From the NCBI GenBank assembly GCA_965220245.1, contig CBDCPI010000013.1, forward strand, positions 186,001 through 250,000: a DNA stretch of 64,000 nucleotides. Reading direction: 5' to 3'. Positions within the stretch are counted from its first letter, which is position 1. The number at the start of each line of letters is the position of its first letter. Below, one piece after another: positions 50,850-59,797 of the stretch. The notes under the pieces are model-generated. The model was given only the letters and a program-made list of their open reading frames with translations, searched no databases and was not told the DNA's origin. Source of the DNA: CBDCPI01 sp965220245. Lineage in GTDB: Bacteria; Chloroflexota; Dehalococcoidia; Lucifugimonadales; UBA3495. Made by a program: the position numbers and the translations under genes.

Positions 50850-52412
50850 TTAGTCCGCCGGTTCGGCCACTGTGGTAGTGTCCGCCGGTTGCGGCCGTTC
50901 CTGTGGCTTTGGTTTGCGAAGGAAGATTGCCAAGGGCACCGCGAGTAAGGATATGACGACTGCCACCAAGAATACGTCATTAAAGGCCCGGATCGCCGCC
51001 TGCTGCTGGACCAACCCGTCGAGCACTTGCACCGCAGCCGGGCCGGCCACCCCATTGGAAGCCCCGAACTGCCCGGCGCTTTCTGAGATGCGGGAAATGA
51101 CTTGCATCGCCGCCAAGGAGTCTGGCGTGACGGTTTGCGCCAAGGAACTGGCATGAAAAGCATGACGAGTTTGCAGGATTGTGGCAAAAAACGCAATGCC
51201 GAAAGCAGGGAACATCTGCCGCAGCACGTTAGTCAGCGCGGAGGCGCGGGCCACCGCCTGCGGCGGGTGCACGCTCATCGCCAGGGTGAAAGCCGGCATG
51301 GCCATCATTCCCATGCTTACGCCGCGTAATACCAGGATCTTGATCAGGTCGGCATCGCTGGTATTCACGTCCAGGCTGTGCAACAGGTACATGGAGTAAG
51401 CCATACCCAGAAGGCCGGGAATTATCATCGGCACTGGCCCGAACTTGTCGTAGAGGCGGCCCGCAAAGGGCAGCATCACCGCAATGGCCACGGCCTCCGG
51501 CATGAGGAGCAGTCCCGTTTGGATGGGGCTTAAACCGCGGATATTCTGCAAGAACAACGGCAACAGGAACAGCGCGGAAAAGAGGATTACCGCGGAGACA
51601 AAGTAGATGATGGCCGCCTGGGTATAAGTTGCATTGCGGAAGATTCGCAGGTCCAACAGCGGCTCATCTTCGGTCAGCTCGACGTACACCCAAGAGGCCA
51701 AAGCTACCGCCGAGATGCCGAACATCAGCAACACCGAGTCCGAGGTCCAGCCATCCTGACTCACCCGCGTCAAGGCAAGTAACGCCGTGCAGAATCCCAC
51801 TCCGGCCAGGAGAAACCCTTTGTAATCGAAGGAGAGGTTTCTGACTCGTTCCGTCTCTTGAAGCATAGTGACGGTCATGACCACGCCCACGATCCCCACC
51901 GGAATGTGGGGCATCCAGATCAAGCGCCAGCTAGCCGTCTCTACCAAGTACCCGCTCAGGATAGGCCCCAGAATGGGGGCCATTAAGACCGGGATGCCCA
52001 AGAGGGAAATCATGAAGCCTTGCTGGTCTCTGGGGGTGGTCCGGAACAAGAGCGCCACCCCCAAGGGCATCAACATACCGCCGGCGAGCCCCTGAACAAT
52101 CCGGAAGAAAATCAGGGAGTTGATGTCCCAGGACATAGCGCATAAGGCCGACCCGATGGTGAAACCGCTGAGGCACAAGGCAAACAGCCGCTTGGACCCC
52201 AAGCGATCGCTCAGGTACCCCGTAAGGGGTATTACCAAGGCGATGGCGAAGAGGTACATCGTTAGGACTAGCTGGGCCCGGTCCAGCGAGGCGCCGAAGG
52301 AGTTCATGATGGTGGGCAAAGCCACGTTTACCACGGTGGTATCCAGCAACACCATGAAGCTGGCCACAATCATCACGAACAGGACACGCCATTTGTAGCT
52401 ATCGCTACGCAA
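50850..52412 (-). CDS. MFS drug:H+ antiporter, DHA2 (EmrB/QacA) family
   Basis: A 520-residue membrane protein with about 14 helices. It has motif D1-like FMVLLDTTVVNVALPTIMNS, motif A VIPLTGYLSDRLGSKRLFAL, motif C-like ISLLGIPVLMAPILGPILSG and GLSPIQTGLLLMPEAVAIAV. EmrB-type pumps expel hydrophobic drugs and work with an EmrA adaptor. Adaptor genes lie on both sides in this operon, and a MarR regulator heads it. The C-terminus is hydrophilic and ends in an acidic/threonine-rich tail. Confidence 0.92.
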   Translation of the reverse strand: MRSDSYKWRVLFVMIVASFMVLLDTTVVNVALPTIMNSFGASLDRAQLVLTMYLFAIALVIPLTGYLSDRLGSKRLFALCLSGFTIGSALCAMSWDINSLIFFRIVQGLAGGMLMPLGVALLFRTTPRDQQGFMISLLGIPVLMAPILGPILSGYLVETASWRLIWMPHIPVGIVGVVMTVTMLQETERVRNLSFDYKGFLLAGVGFCTALLALTRVSQDGWTSDSVLLMFGISAVALASWVYVELTEDEPLLDLRIFRNATYTQAAIIYFVSAVILFSALFLLPLFLQNIRGLSPIQTGLLLMPEAVAIAVMLPFAGRLYDKFGPVPMIIPGLLGMAYSMYLLHSLDVNTSDADLIKILVLRGVSMGMMAMPAFTLAMSVHPPQAVARASALTNVLRQMFPAFGIAFFATILQTRHAFHASSLAQTVTPDSLAAMQVISRISESAGQFGASNGVAGPAAVQVLDGLVQQQAAIRAFNDVFLVAVVISLLAVPLAIFLRKPKPQERPQPADTTTVAEPAD

Positions 52413-52483
52413 CGGGCGAGACCTCCGGGCATGGGAACAGCCAAGCCAAGTCCACCGGAGCAGGTGGAAGAGGGATGATTCGC

Positions 52484-53200
52484 CTAGCGAACACGGATTT
52501 TAACCTCCACCGAAGAGCCCGGTATTAACCTTACGTTTTCATGGTTAACGGCGATCTTGACCGGCACCAGTTGCGATACCTTGGTGAAGTTGCCGGAGGC
52601 GTTTCTGGAGGGCAACAGACTGAAGGTGCCGGCGGTTACCGGAGAGACGGTGTCCACGGTCCCGTCCACAGACCGGCCGAGGCTGTCGACATGTACCTCA
52701 ACGCGCTGTCCCGGCAGCACCCGGCGAACGCTGTTTTCATTAATATTGGCTACCACCCAAACGTTCCTCGGTTGCATCAACGTAACGATGGGCTGGCCCG
52801 GCGGCACCGTGTCGCCAACCTTCGACCAACGGGCTGCGACTATTCCCGAGGCGGGCGCGATCACTTCGGCGAACTGGTCTTGAACGTCGCGGAATCCCAG
52901 TTTATGGGTGTCGGTGGTGCTCGACCCGGAGATCACTGTGGGGATGTCCACCATGGCGATGACTTGGCCTTGGATGACCGGAGCGCCCACGTCGACGTTC
53001 ATTTCCAAGATCCGGCCAGCATTAATCGACCCCACTTGAATCAAGTCGGCTACTACCTTGGCGTTATTGGTGGACACGTAGTGAGCGGAGTTGTACCAAG
53101 TCCTATACCCAAACCAACTGCCGCCAACGACGATTAGAACCAAGACAGTGGTCAGCACGAGCCGGGTCCGCCAGCTTAGCCTTCCGATACTCTTTAACAT
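52484..53200 (-). CDS. HlyD/EmrA-family membrane fusion protein, short
   Basis: A 238-residue adaptor. One N-terminal membrane anchor (TRLVLTTVLVLIVVGGSWFG) is followed by the beta-barrel/lipoyl halves: VGSINAGRILEMNVDVGAPV, IQGQVIAMVDIP, then EVIAPASGIVAARWSKVGDT, VPPGQPIVTLMQPRNVWVVA and NINENSVRRVLPGQRVEVHV. The alpha-helical hairpin is almost absent (about 20 residues between the lipoyl halves), far shorter than EmrA. In contrast, the second adaptor of the operon has an enormous hairpin. It lies between marR and the MFS pump on the same strand. Confidence 0.88.
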   Translation of the reverse strand: MLKSIGRLSWRTRLVLTTVLVLIVVGGSWFGYRTWYNSAHYVSTNNAKVVADLIQVGSINAGRILEMNVDVGAPVIQGQVIAMVDIPTVISGSSTTDTHKLGFRDVQDQFAEVIAPASGIVAARWSKVGDTVPPGQPIVTLMQPRNVWVVANINENSVRRVLPGQRVEVHVDSLGRSVDGTVDTVSPVTAGTFSLLPSRNASGNFTKVSQLVPVKIAVNHENVRLIPGSSVEVKIRVR

Positions 53201-53280
53201 GACTTGTGAGACCTCCTCTGGCGCCTCTATTATCCCGGCGCCAAGTCTTGACCCGGTATTTTTCCGGTAGGTACAGAGTT

Positions 53281-53811
53281 CTAGGGTATTGGCTTTACTT
53301 TGCTCTGGCCTAGCTGCGAAGGCGCATCCTTGATCGTTGGCGAATCCGGACCTCCGGTAGCCAGGGCGCCGTTGGTCCTCCTAGCGGCGGTCAAAACCAC
53401 CTCTTCAGCCCGGGCTACGATTTCCAATTCCTCCGGGGTCAAGGTGCCGAAGATATCCCGGAACACTTCAAATTTGGCCAACCACAATGCCGAAATGTCA
53501 CGCTCCCCAGAGTCGGTTATCTGGCAAGTAACCACTCGGCGGTCTTCAGATTCGGCGCCCCGGCTGATAACACCGCGGCTCACAAGCCGGTTGACTATCC
53601 CGGTGGCAGTGGGCGTGGAAACTCCCAACACGGCTGCTAGGTCACTCATGCGGTACGGCCCGTTGATATACAAGCAGAGCAGCACCTTGAGCTGGGGCAT
53701 GGTGTAATCGAGGCTCATCCAATTCTCGGTCAAAGACGGGAGCAGCGTTATGTAAATCTTTTGGTGCAGGTCCGCCATGTGGTCGAGTGCTTTAGATGTA
53801 TCATCCATCAC
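53281..53811 (-). CDS. MarR-family transcriptional regulator
   Basis: A 176-residue winged-helix protein: MPQLKVLLCLYINGPYRMSD, LAAVLGVSTPTATGIVNRLV (recognition helix) and GVISRGAESEDRRVVTCQIT (wing), followed by dimerisation helices. MarR proteins repress efflux operons and release DNA on binding the drug. It heads the minus-strand efflux operon, 80 bp upstream of the first adaptor gene, so autoregulation of the whole operon is likely. The C-terminal 25 residues are disordered. Confidence 0.93.
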   Translation of the reverse strand: MMDDTSKALDHMADLHQKIYITLLPSLTENWMSLDYTMPQLKVLLCLYINGPYRMSDLAAVLGVSTPTATGIVNRLVSRGVISRGAESEDRRVVTCQITDSGERDISALWLAKFEVFRDIFGTLTPEELEIVARAEEVVLTAARRTNGALATGGPDSPTIKDAPSQLGQSKVKPIP

Positions 53812-54264
53812 ACGCTCCTCAAGTTAGACCTAAGAAAACAACTAAGGGTACAGTAATAGTTAGCCTGACATAAAATAATCTAGCCGCATTGTCCTGTCAA
53901 GAGGTAGCGGGGCGGCGAATTCATGCGGCTAGCCACGAGTATCACTCGGAAATGGATTATACAGCCGATTTCAGTAATACACTAACTCTGAATCGTCGCA
54001 CACATTTTCTCGGCGCCTTGGAGGTTTAGACGATTTTCCGGGAAAAAGACCCTGCCCAACCCGGCGCCGGGTGGAACTCGTCTAAGCCCAGCAATAGTGG
54101 CCGCCTTTGCGTCTCGAAAGAGGTATCTTTACACAGAAGCGCCACCCTCCAGTTGCAGACCTGCTGTTGGAGGGTGGCCTTGATACCTTACTAACCGGCC
54201 CCACCCGGGCTAACCGGACCCACTTGGGCCAAGCTGCACCCTAGCGATTTACGAAGCTAAGGGG
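53812..54264. promoter_or_regulatory. Upstream region of the marR efflux operon
   Basis: No gene is seen in these 450 bp. Close to marR the sequence is AT-rich with possible operator half-sites: TTAGACCTAA at about 53825-53834, and AACTA...TAGTT arms spaced by 12 bp just beyond. Further away, at 54141-54178, is a perfect 11-bp hairpin stem (GCCACCCTCCA with TGGAGGGTGGC) behind the 3' end of the NHL gene, without a T-run, possibly a terminator. Confidence 0.4.
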
Positions 54265-55143
54265 TCAGCTCTGCTTTACGTACTTGTCTATCGCATCGGG
54301 TACCCCGGCAAGGTAGATGTCTCCTCGGGAGTCTACCCAACTGCCGTGGCCGGAACCGCGGACCTCAAATCTGGACAGGACGGCTCCTCCTTTATCCAAC
54401 ACGCTGATCCGGGCGGGAGAGCCCTCCACCGGCCCTTCGCTAACGTGGAACATACCGTCTTGGTCCATGGAGATGTCCATGGGCCGATTTATGTCGGTCC
54501 ACATCCCCAGAAACTCGCCGTCAAGGTTAAAAAGCTGGATGCGGTGGTTCTCCCGGTCGCAGACGATCACTCTCTCGTCGCTGTCAATCACCAAGCTATG
54601 GGGCAGGTGGAACTGGTTGGGGCCTTCTTTGCCGGGTTCGCCCCAAGAGGACTTTAGCTGGCCCTCATCGGTGAACCGGTGCACCCGGGCGTTTCTATAC
54701 CCGTCAGAAACGTAGAGGTCGCCGGACGGAGAAGGGACTAGCTCGCTGGGGTAGTTGAAGGGGCCGGCGGCCCGCGGACAAAGGTCGCCCGGGTTCTCGC
54801 AGCCGGTGTCTGAGTGCCTTCCGTGTCGGCCCAACATCTGTATTGGCTTACCGTCCAAGGTGTACATGATGCACACCGAGCTGTCCCGGTCGGTTACGTA
54901 CACGATGTCATCCTGAATATAGATGCCGTGGGCGAATAGGAAGCTGCCGTTACCCCAAGAGTCGGTCAGGTTGCCATCGCGGTCGAAGATCAAGACGGGA
55001 GGGTCCTTCCGTTGAAAGGCGTACACTCGGTCCTGGGAGTCGGTGGCTATGGCGCTGACCATGGCGAAGGTCTCGCCCGGCGGCAGCTTTGCCCAGTTCT
55101 CGACGACAGAGTAGGTGTATTTGCCGGTTCCCACAGTAGTCAT
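54265..55143 (-). CDS. NHL-repeat six-bladed beta-propeller protein
   Basis: A 292-residue propeller closely related to the protein at 35034-35945. Shared segments include YSVVENWAKLPPGETFAMVS, HSDTGCENPGDLCPRAAGPF and SPSGDLYVSDGYRNARVHRF. Blades include AIATDSQDRVYAFQRKDPPV, SLVIDSDERVIVCDRENHRI and VDSRGDIYLAGVPDAI. No signal peptide. Function is unknown; the PAL-like propeller fold could support a lyase or a binding role. Confidence 0.83.
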   Translation of the reverse strand: MTTVGTGKYTYSVVENWAKLPPGETFAMVSAIATDSQDRVYAFQRKDPPVLIFDRDGNLTDSWGNGSFLFAHGIYIQDDIVYVTDRDSSVCIMYTLDGKPIQMLGRHGRHSDTGCENPGDLCPRAAGPFNYPSELVPSPSGDLYVSDGYRNARVHRFTDEGQLKSSWGEPGKEGPNQFHLPHSLVIDSDERVIVCDRENHRIQLFNLDGEFLGMWTDINRPMDISMDQDGMFHVSEGPVEGSPARISVLDKGGAVLSRFEVRGSGHGSWVDSRGDIYLAGVPDAIDKYVKQS

Positions 55144-55194
55144 GAGAGCGTTTATCTCCTTTTAAATTCTTCCAGTAATGCTATCCGATTAGCA

Positions 55195-55305
55195 GGGCCG
55201 GTGCAAAGTCGCTACCGCCGCCGGTCATTCTGAGCGGAGCGAAGAATCTCAGCTACAGGTGTGGAGAGACCCTTCGCTCTGCTCAGGGTGACTAATGAAA
55301 AGACC
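55195..55305. repeat. Interspersed repeat related to MITE-2/MITE-3
   Basis: It begins with GGGCCGGTGCAAAGTCG, a degenerate MITE-3 terminus, then GTCATTCTGAGCGGAGCGAA and ends AGACCCTTCGCTCTGCTCAG with GGTGAC, AATGAAAAGACC, like the right part of MITE-2. No clear matching left and right ends exist, so it looks like a decayed composite. Confidence 0.5.
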
Positions 55306-55361
55306 TTATCCGATTGGGAAGCCATCTAGGGGGCGACCAGACCCTGTTTGACAGCCCGGGA

Positions 55362-56588
55362 CTAAACTGCGACCGGGTTCAATTCGGCAGCCGGCGTGTT
55401 GGCCAGACTGACCGGTGAGTCAACCTCGAAGGGGCTGTCCAGCCCCAACTCTTTGCCTATCTCCCTTACGGCCGGCATAACCTCTTGCCCCATGAGCCTG
55501 ATGCAGTCCATAGAATCGTCGTGGTCGACTTTCCCGTCGTTGCCCCATAGCGCCAGGATAGAAGGCCGGGTCTCTTCCAGGATCTGCCTTAGGCTCGCAA
55601 TAACCTGGTCCGGCGTACCGGCAATGATGTTCTTGGTTGCCAACTGCTTTTCAAAGGGATCGGCAGCCCGGGCAATCTGGGTCTCCGCGCGGCGCCTCCT
55701 AGACTCCGGGGAGCTATACCCGGGCGGGCTGAACCACACCGGGTGGCCCAGCCCGGTAAACTCGCCCAGCATCCACATAAACTCCCTGCCGTTGCGCATT
55801 GCTTTCTCTTCGGTATCGGCGATATGACAGCGGATGAGATAGCCCCGCTGCTCTGGGCCGGACTCATAACCCACGCGCTGGGCGGCGCGGTCATAGATTC
55901 CCCAGATGTCCTGGGTCTGCTGGATGGTGGTGTTCAAGCAGATATACGGGTAGCGGTGCTCGGCGGCCCAAGTAACCGTCTCCAAACTGGAAACGCCGGG
56001 AATCCAGATTCGCGGGTGGGGTTTTTGGAGCGGCAAGGTCCAAGGGTTGACCACCCGGAACTGGTAGTGATTACCCTCCCAGCGGAATGGGCCCGGTTCC
56101 GACCATATTTTGATCAGCAGATCGTGGGCTTCCTCGAAGCGCTCCCGGTTATAGGCCGGGTTGGTGTTGTTGGCGAACTGCTCCGAGCCGCCGCCTCGCA
56201 CAAAACCCGACACCAGTCGCCCCTTGGAGATCATGTCGATCATGGCGATTTCTTCGGCCAATTGCACCGGGTTGTCGGACACGGGCAAGGGGTTGCCCAA
56301 CAGTACGATTTTCACCCGCTCGGTCATCGCCGCCAGGATGGCGGCGTACATGTTGACCCGGGCTTGCATACAGAACGGCGCGTTGTGGTGCTCGTTGAGC
56401 ATGATGCCGTCCACGCCCACTTCTTCCGCGTACAAGTACTCTTCGATGCGTTCGTTGTACAAGCGGCTGCCCTCAGCAGGGTCAAAGTGCTGGTTGGAGA
56501 ACATCAAGGCGCTGATGCCTCCGGCTTTTCGGGCCTCGTCCTCGGGATAAGACGACATGGGTTGCTCGGTGAAATACATGAGGTGCAT
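55362..56588 (-). CDS. LLM-class flavin-dependent oxidoreductase (luciferase-like monooxygenase)
   Basis: A 408-residue bacterial-luciferase-fold protein: MHLMYFTEQPMSSYPEDEAR, VDGIMLNEHHNAPFCMQAR, VKIVLLGNPLPVSDNPVQLA, EEIAMIDMISKGRLVSGFVR and IWIPGVSSLETVTWAAEHRY. The EHHN segment and GRLVSGFVRG are typical of FMN/F420-binding members. It would oxygenate an organic substrate with reduced flavin from a separate reductase. The alpha/beta-hydrolase-fold gene 57 bp upstream on the same strand makes a monooxygenase-hydrolase pair likely. Confidence 0.9.
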   Translation of the reverse strand: MHLMYFTEQPMSSYPEDEARKAGGISALMFSNQHFDPAEGSRLYNERIEEYLYAEEVGVDGIMLNEHHNAPFCMQARVNMYAAILAAMTERVKIVLLGNPLPVSDNPVQLAEEIAMIDMISKGRLVSGFVRGGGSEQFANNTNPAYNRERFEEAHDLLIKIWSEPGPFRWEGNHYQFRVVNPWTLPLQKPHPRIWIPGVSSLETVTWAAEHRYPYICLNTTIQQTQDIWGIYDRAAQRVGYESGPEQRGYLIRCHIADTEEKAMRNGREFMWMLGEFTGLGHPVWFSPPGYSSPESRRRRAETQIARAADPFEKQLATKNIIAGTPDQVIASLRQILEETRPSILALWGNDGKVDHDDSMDCIRLMGQEVMPAVREIGKELGLDSPFEVDSPVSLANTPAAELNPVAV

Positions 56589-56645
56589 CTTGAATGCCTC
56601 CGCGATTTATTTTCTAGAGCGTAGCAATCTATGGGTTACGGGGTG

Positions 56646-57431
56646 TCAAGAGATAAACCCGGTAACCACTCTCGTCAGTTCCTCCGGCTGTTCCACGTCG
56701 GCGCAATGCCCCGACCCGGCCAGCAGTTCCAAGCGGGCGTTAGGGAGTATCTCAGCGTAGCGCCGGCCGCAACTGGCAGGAACCACCTGGTCGTGCTCGC
56801 TGGACACCACTAGGGTCGGTGTATCGACCGAGCCCAGCAAGTACGGAAGCCCTTGGTCGAACATGTACGGTTTCCAAGCCAAGCGGATGGCCATTTCCCG
56901 GTTTACTTCCCAGACCTCTCTTTGGTCTACAGTAGTCTCGCTACCGTAAAGTTGCTCGAATTTCGCCGGATCGTGGAAACACAGGCGGGCGTACTCCTCG
57001 CCGGACAGCAAGAATTGGTCTGCGATTTCACCTTCGGTTGGCTGCACTCCAACCGCGCCAACCAGCACCATCTTCTGGACTGTATGCTGGCACATAAGGG
57101 CCATCTCGGCGGCTACCCAGCCGCCGAACCCGAGGCCGACCACTGGCAGGGAACTTAACCCCAAGCGCTTCAGAAGCCAGTGGTGGGCGGCGGCAAGTTC
57201 TCGGACATTGCGCATCCAGTTTGGGCGTTCCGATTGGCCAAATCCCGGATGCGCTGGCACATATAGGGTGAATTCTTGGGCTAACGCCTCATAGAAGGGA
57301 ATCCACCCGGGGCTTCCCAGGTCGTCCTGAAGAATTAGCAGCGGGCCGCCGGTCCCCCCGCGCATCAAATGAACCTTGCCAACCCCGCTTTCCACCATTT
57401 CTTCCGAGTAATCTTGGGTTGTCGTGCTCAT
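56646..57431 (-). CDS. Alpha/beta-hydrolase-fold protein without the nucleophile serine
   Basis: A 261-residue protein with the oxyanion region LLILQDDLGSPGWIPFYEAL and a cap region in the middle. The nucleophile elbow, normally GxSxG, reads VVGLGFGGWVAAEM, with Gly at position 101 where Ser is expected. The acid and His of the triad remain recognisable (VVSSEHDQVVPA; LLAGSGHCADVEQPEEL). It may be a non-hydrolytic member (cofactor-less oxygenase, lyase or binding protein). It is encoded just upstream of the LLM monooxygenase. Confidence 0.82.
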   Translation of the reverse strand: MSTTTQDYSEEMVESGVGKVHLMRGGTGGPLLILQDDLGSPGWIPFYEALAQEFTLYVPAHPGFGQSERPNWMRNVRELAAAHHWLLKRLGLSSLPVVGLGFGGWVAAEMALMCQHTVQKMVLVGAVGVQPTEGEIADQFLLSGEEYARLCFHDPAKFEQLYGSETTVDQREVWEVNREMAIRLAWKPYMFDQGLPYLLGSVDTPTLVVSSEHDQVVPASCGRRYAEILPNARLELLAGSGHCADVEQPEELTRVVTGFIS

Positions 57432-57731
57432 CTAACGTCCTCTAGTTCTCGAAGTCGGATAGTACTTGTTCCCGGCATCATCAAGTACGCATTAAGTACG
57501 CATTGTAAGAGCGCCACACCTCAGGGGCAAGCGGCGGAGTAGGCCAGTCCATAGGCAACGCCTCTGCCAAGCCGCTCCCGTCCATCGCGAGAACACGAGA
57601 ACAATTGAAAGGCCCGGCGCGGTTGCGTTTTCCTGTTGCGGCCCTAACCGGGTTTGGTTAAAATCGCAACCACGAAAATCGAAGGTCCCCATACTTGCTT
57701 GACAGATACCACAGATTCGTGAGAGGAAACC
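57432..57731. other. Divergent promoter region with an 11-bp tandem repeat
   Basis: The gap between the divergent hydrolase-fold and amidohydrolase genes. AAGTACGCATT is tandemly repeated at 57483-57493 and 57494-57504. A TTGACA near 57699-57704 could be the -35 box for the amidohydrolase, but no good -10 follows. No gene is visible. Confidence 0.4.
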
Positions 57732-58880
57732 ATGTCGTACCAGTTCGTCTCCTCGGATAGCCACATTGACCTCACCTACTGCCCTCCGGACCTGTGGTCA
57801 TCCCAGGCCCCAGCCAAGTGGAAGCTGTTGGCGCCCCGTGTCGAGGAATTGGAAGACGGCCTGCACTGGTTTATCGATGGCAAAGACGTGGGCATGTGGA
57901 ACGGCGTGGGGCCAGGTTTTGGGCGGTACGAGAAGGGTCGGTTGAACCGGGTGGACAAGATGTACGACTTGGGTTTTTACACCGGGCACCACCTCGAGGC
58001 CGAACCCCGTCCCACCACTTCTCAGTTGCGGCTTAAGGACTTGGACACTGACGGGATCGATGCCGAGTTGATCTATGGAATCCTGGGCGCCAACCTGAAA
58101 ATCCAAGACGGTGAAATGGCGGGTTGGGTGTTTCAGACCTACAACGATTGGGCGGTGGATTTCGCCAACCGGGGAGACCCGCACCGCCTTTTCCCCTTGG
58201 CCGCAATACCTTACCACGATCCATCGGTGGCCGCCGCTGAAGTGCGCCGCTGCGCCGTCATGGGTCTCCGCGGGGGCGACTTACCCGTCAAGAAGCTCGC
58301 CTATCCCCTGTGGCACCACGCTTGGTACCCGGTGTGGGAAGCCGCGGCAGAGTGCCAGTTTCCGATTTCCTTCCACTCCACCGGGTTCACCGGCGCCCGC
58401 GTCGCCGACAACGAACAGATGGCCGACGAATACTATCTGGAGGTGATGGGTCTCCGCTCGGTGCTGTTTCAAGTCGACGGCGCCGAGGTCTTGGCCGGGA
58501 TTATTCTTTCCGGCGCCTGCGAAAAGTTTCCCGGCTTCCGTTTCGTCCTGGGCGAGTCCGGGGTTACCTGGCTCCCCTACATTCTGGACCGTTTCGACGT
58601 AGAGTATGAAGACCGCCTGCAGAAGCTCAACTTCTCATTGAAACCCAGTGACTACTTCCGCCGCAACGGAATGACTACCTATCAGCAAGAACAAAGCATC
58701 GCCGACATTGTGCATCTGGTGGGTGAAGACAACATCATGTGGGCCACCGATTATCCTCACCCGGACTGCCTCTTCCCCGAGTCGCATCGGATCATTGAAG
58801 AGCAGTTGGGCCGCCTGCCGGAGCGGACCAAGCAAAAGATAGTCTGCGACAACGTGGTCAAGCTTTATCACCTAGACTAA
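57732..58880 (+). CDS. Amidohydrolase-2 family protein
   Basis: A 382-residue TIM-barrel metal hydrolase/decarboxylase: the N-terminal FVSSDSHIDLTYCPPDLW (DSHxD replacing HxH), LKDLDTDGIDAELIYGILGA, AIPYHDPSVAAAEVRRCAVM, a metal His in FPISFHSTGFTG, FVLGESGVTWLPYILDRFDV and MWATDYPHPDCLFPESHRII. This pattern is that of the aminocarboxymuconate-semialdehyde decarboxylase-related proteins common in SAR202-like genomes. RBS GAGAGG lies about six bases before the ATG. Substrate unknown. Confidence 0.88.
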   Translation: MSYQFVSSDSHIDLTYCPPDLWSSQAPAKWKLLAPRVEELEDGLHWFIDGKDVGMWNGVGPGFGRYEKGRLNRVDKMYDLGFYTGHHLEAEPRPTTSQLRLKDLDTDGIDAELIYGILGANLKIQDGEMAGWVFQTYNDWAVDFANRGDPHRLFPLAAIPYHDPSVAAAEVRRCAVMGLRGGDLPVKKLAYPLWHHAWYPVWEAAAECQFPISFHSTGFTGARVADNEQMADEYYLEVMGLRSVLFQVDGAEVLAGIILSGACEKFPGFRFVLGESGVTWLPYILDRFDVEYEDRLQKLNFSLKPSDYFRRNGMTTYQQEQSIADIVHLVGEDNIMWATDYPHPDCLFPESHRIIEEQLGRLPERTKQKIVCDNVVKLYHLD

Positions 58881-58984
58881 CGGTTAGTGGTCAGCAGGGT
58901 AGCCACTGGCCAAGGTGAGGCCTTTCGACCCCGCTCAGGGTGAGCGCAGTCGAACCCTTTACGGCCAGCATTCCCGGACGATAG

Positions 58985-59665
58985 TTGAGCGAATTAGAGA
59001 GACTGGGCCATACCATCGTCTCCTGCACCAAGTGCCCCCGGCTGGTGGAGCACCGGGAAGCCGTCGCACGTGACAAACGCCGCATGTACCGCGAGTGGGA
59101 GTACTGGGGCAAGCCCGTGCCCGGTTTTGGCGACCCGAACGCTCGCCTGCTGCTTTTAGGCTTGGCTCCCGCCGCTCACGGGGCGAACCGCACCGGCCGG
59201 ATGTTTACCGGGGACCGTAGCGGTGATTGGGTTTACGGCACTCTCCACAAGTTCGGGTTCGCCAGTTCGCCGGAGTCGCTGCGACAAGACGACGGCATGG
59301 GGTTGCAAGACGTTTACATCACCGCGGCCCTGCGCTGCGCCCCGCCGGGAAACAAGCCCCTTCCCCAAGAGCGGGACAACTGCCTTCCGTATTTACGCTC
59401 CGAGCTGGCATTGCTGACTAACCTTCAAGTTGTGGTGGCCTTGGGGAAGTTCGCTTTCGACGTTTATTTGGGGGACCGGGCCTCCCATGGCCCGCCGGCG
59501 CCATCCCCTCGCCCCAAGTTTGGCCATCTAGCATCATACCCTCTTGAGGGTGGAGTCACGCTGCTCGCCTCATACCATCCCAGCCAGCACAATACCCTGA
59601 CCGGACGCTTGACCCGGGAGATGTTCGAGGCGGTTTTCAGCAAGGCCCGGGACCTTATCCGCTGA
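58985..59665 (+). CDS. Family-5 uracil-DNA glycosylase (UDGb), Fe-S type
   Basis: A 226-residue protein from a TTG start. Fe-S cluster cysteines are C14 and C17 (SCTKCPRLVEHR), with two more in ALRCAPPGNKPLPQERDNCL. Motif 1 is GLAPAAHGANRTGRMFTGDR, lacking the Asp/Asn of families 1-4, which defines family 5. Motif 2 is ASYHPSQHNTLTG. The enzyme removes uracil, hypoxanthine and related lesions from DNA. No neighbour suggests an operon. Confidence 0.92.
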   Translation: MSELERLGHTIVSCTKCPRLVEHREAVARDKRRMYREWEYWGKPVPGFGDPNARLLLLGLAPAAHGANRTGRMFTGDRSGDWVYGTLHKFGFASSPESLRQDDGMGLQDVYITAALRCAPPGNKPLPQERDNCLPYLRSELALLTNLQVVVALGKFAFDVYLGDRASHGPPAPSPRPKFGHLASYPLEGGVTLLASYHPSQHNTLTGRLTREMFEAVFSKARDLIR

Positions 59666-59797
59666 CTTGGGCCAAGAAGCGGTCCTGGGTGTTGAGCGGG
59701 GTTGGAAGAGTCTCAGCACAATTGACACCATTCAAGGCTGAGAATACACTTGGTCTCAGCCACTCGGGTTAGAAAATCGCCGCCGGAAGAGGAGAAC

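Noticed and set aside
55743..56624. 293-codon plus-strand frame opposite the LLM oxidoreductase
   Set aside because: Shadow of a strongly conserved gene on the minus strand.
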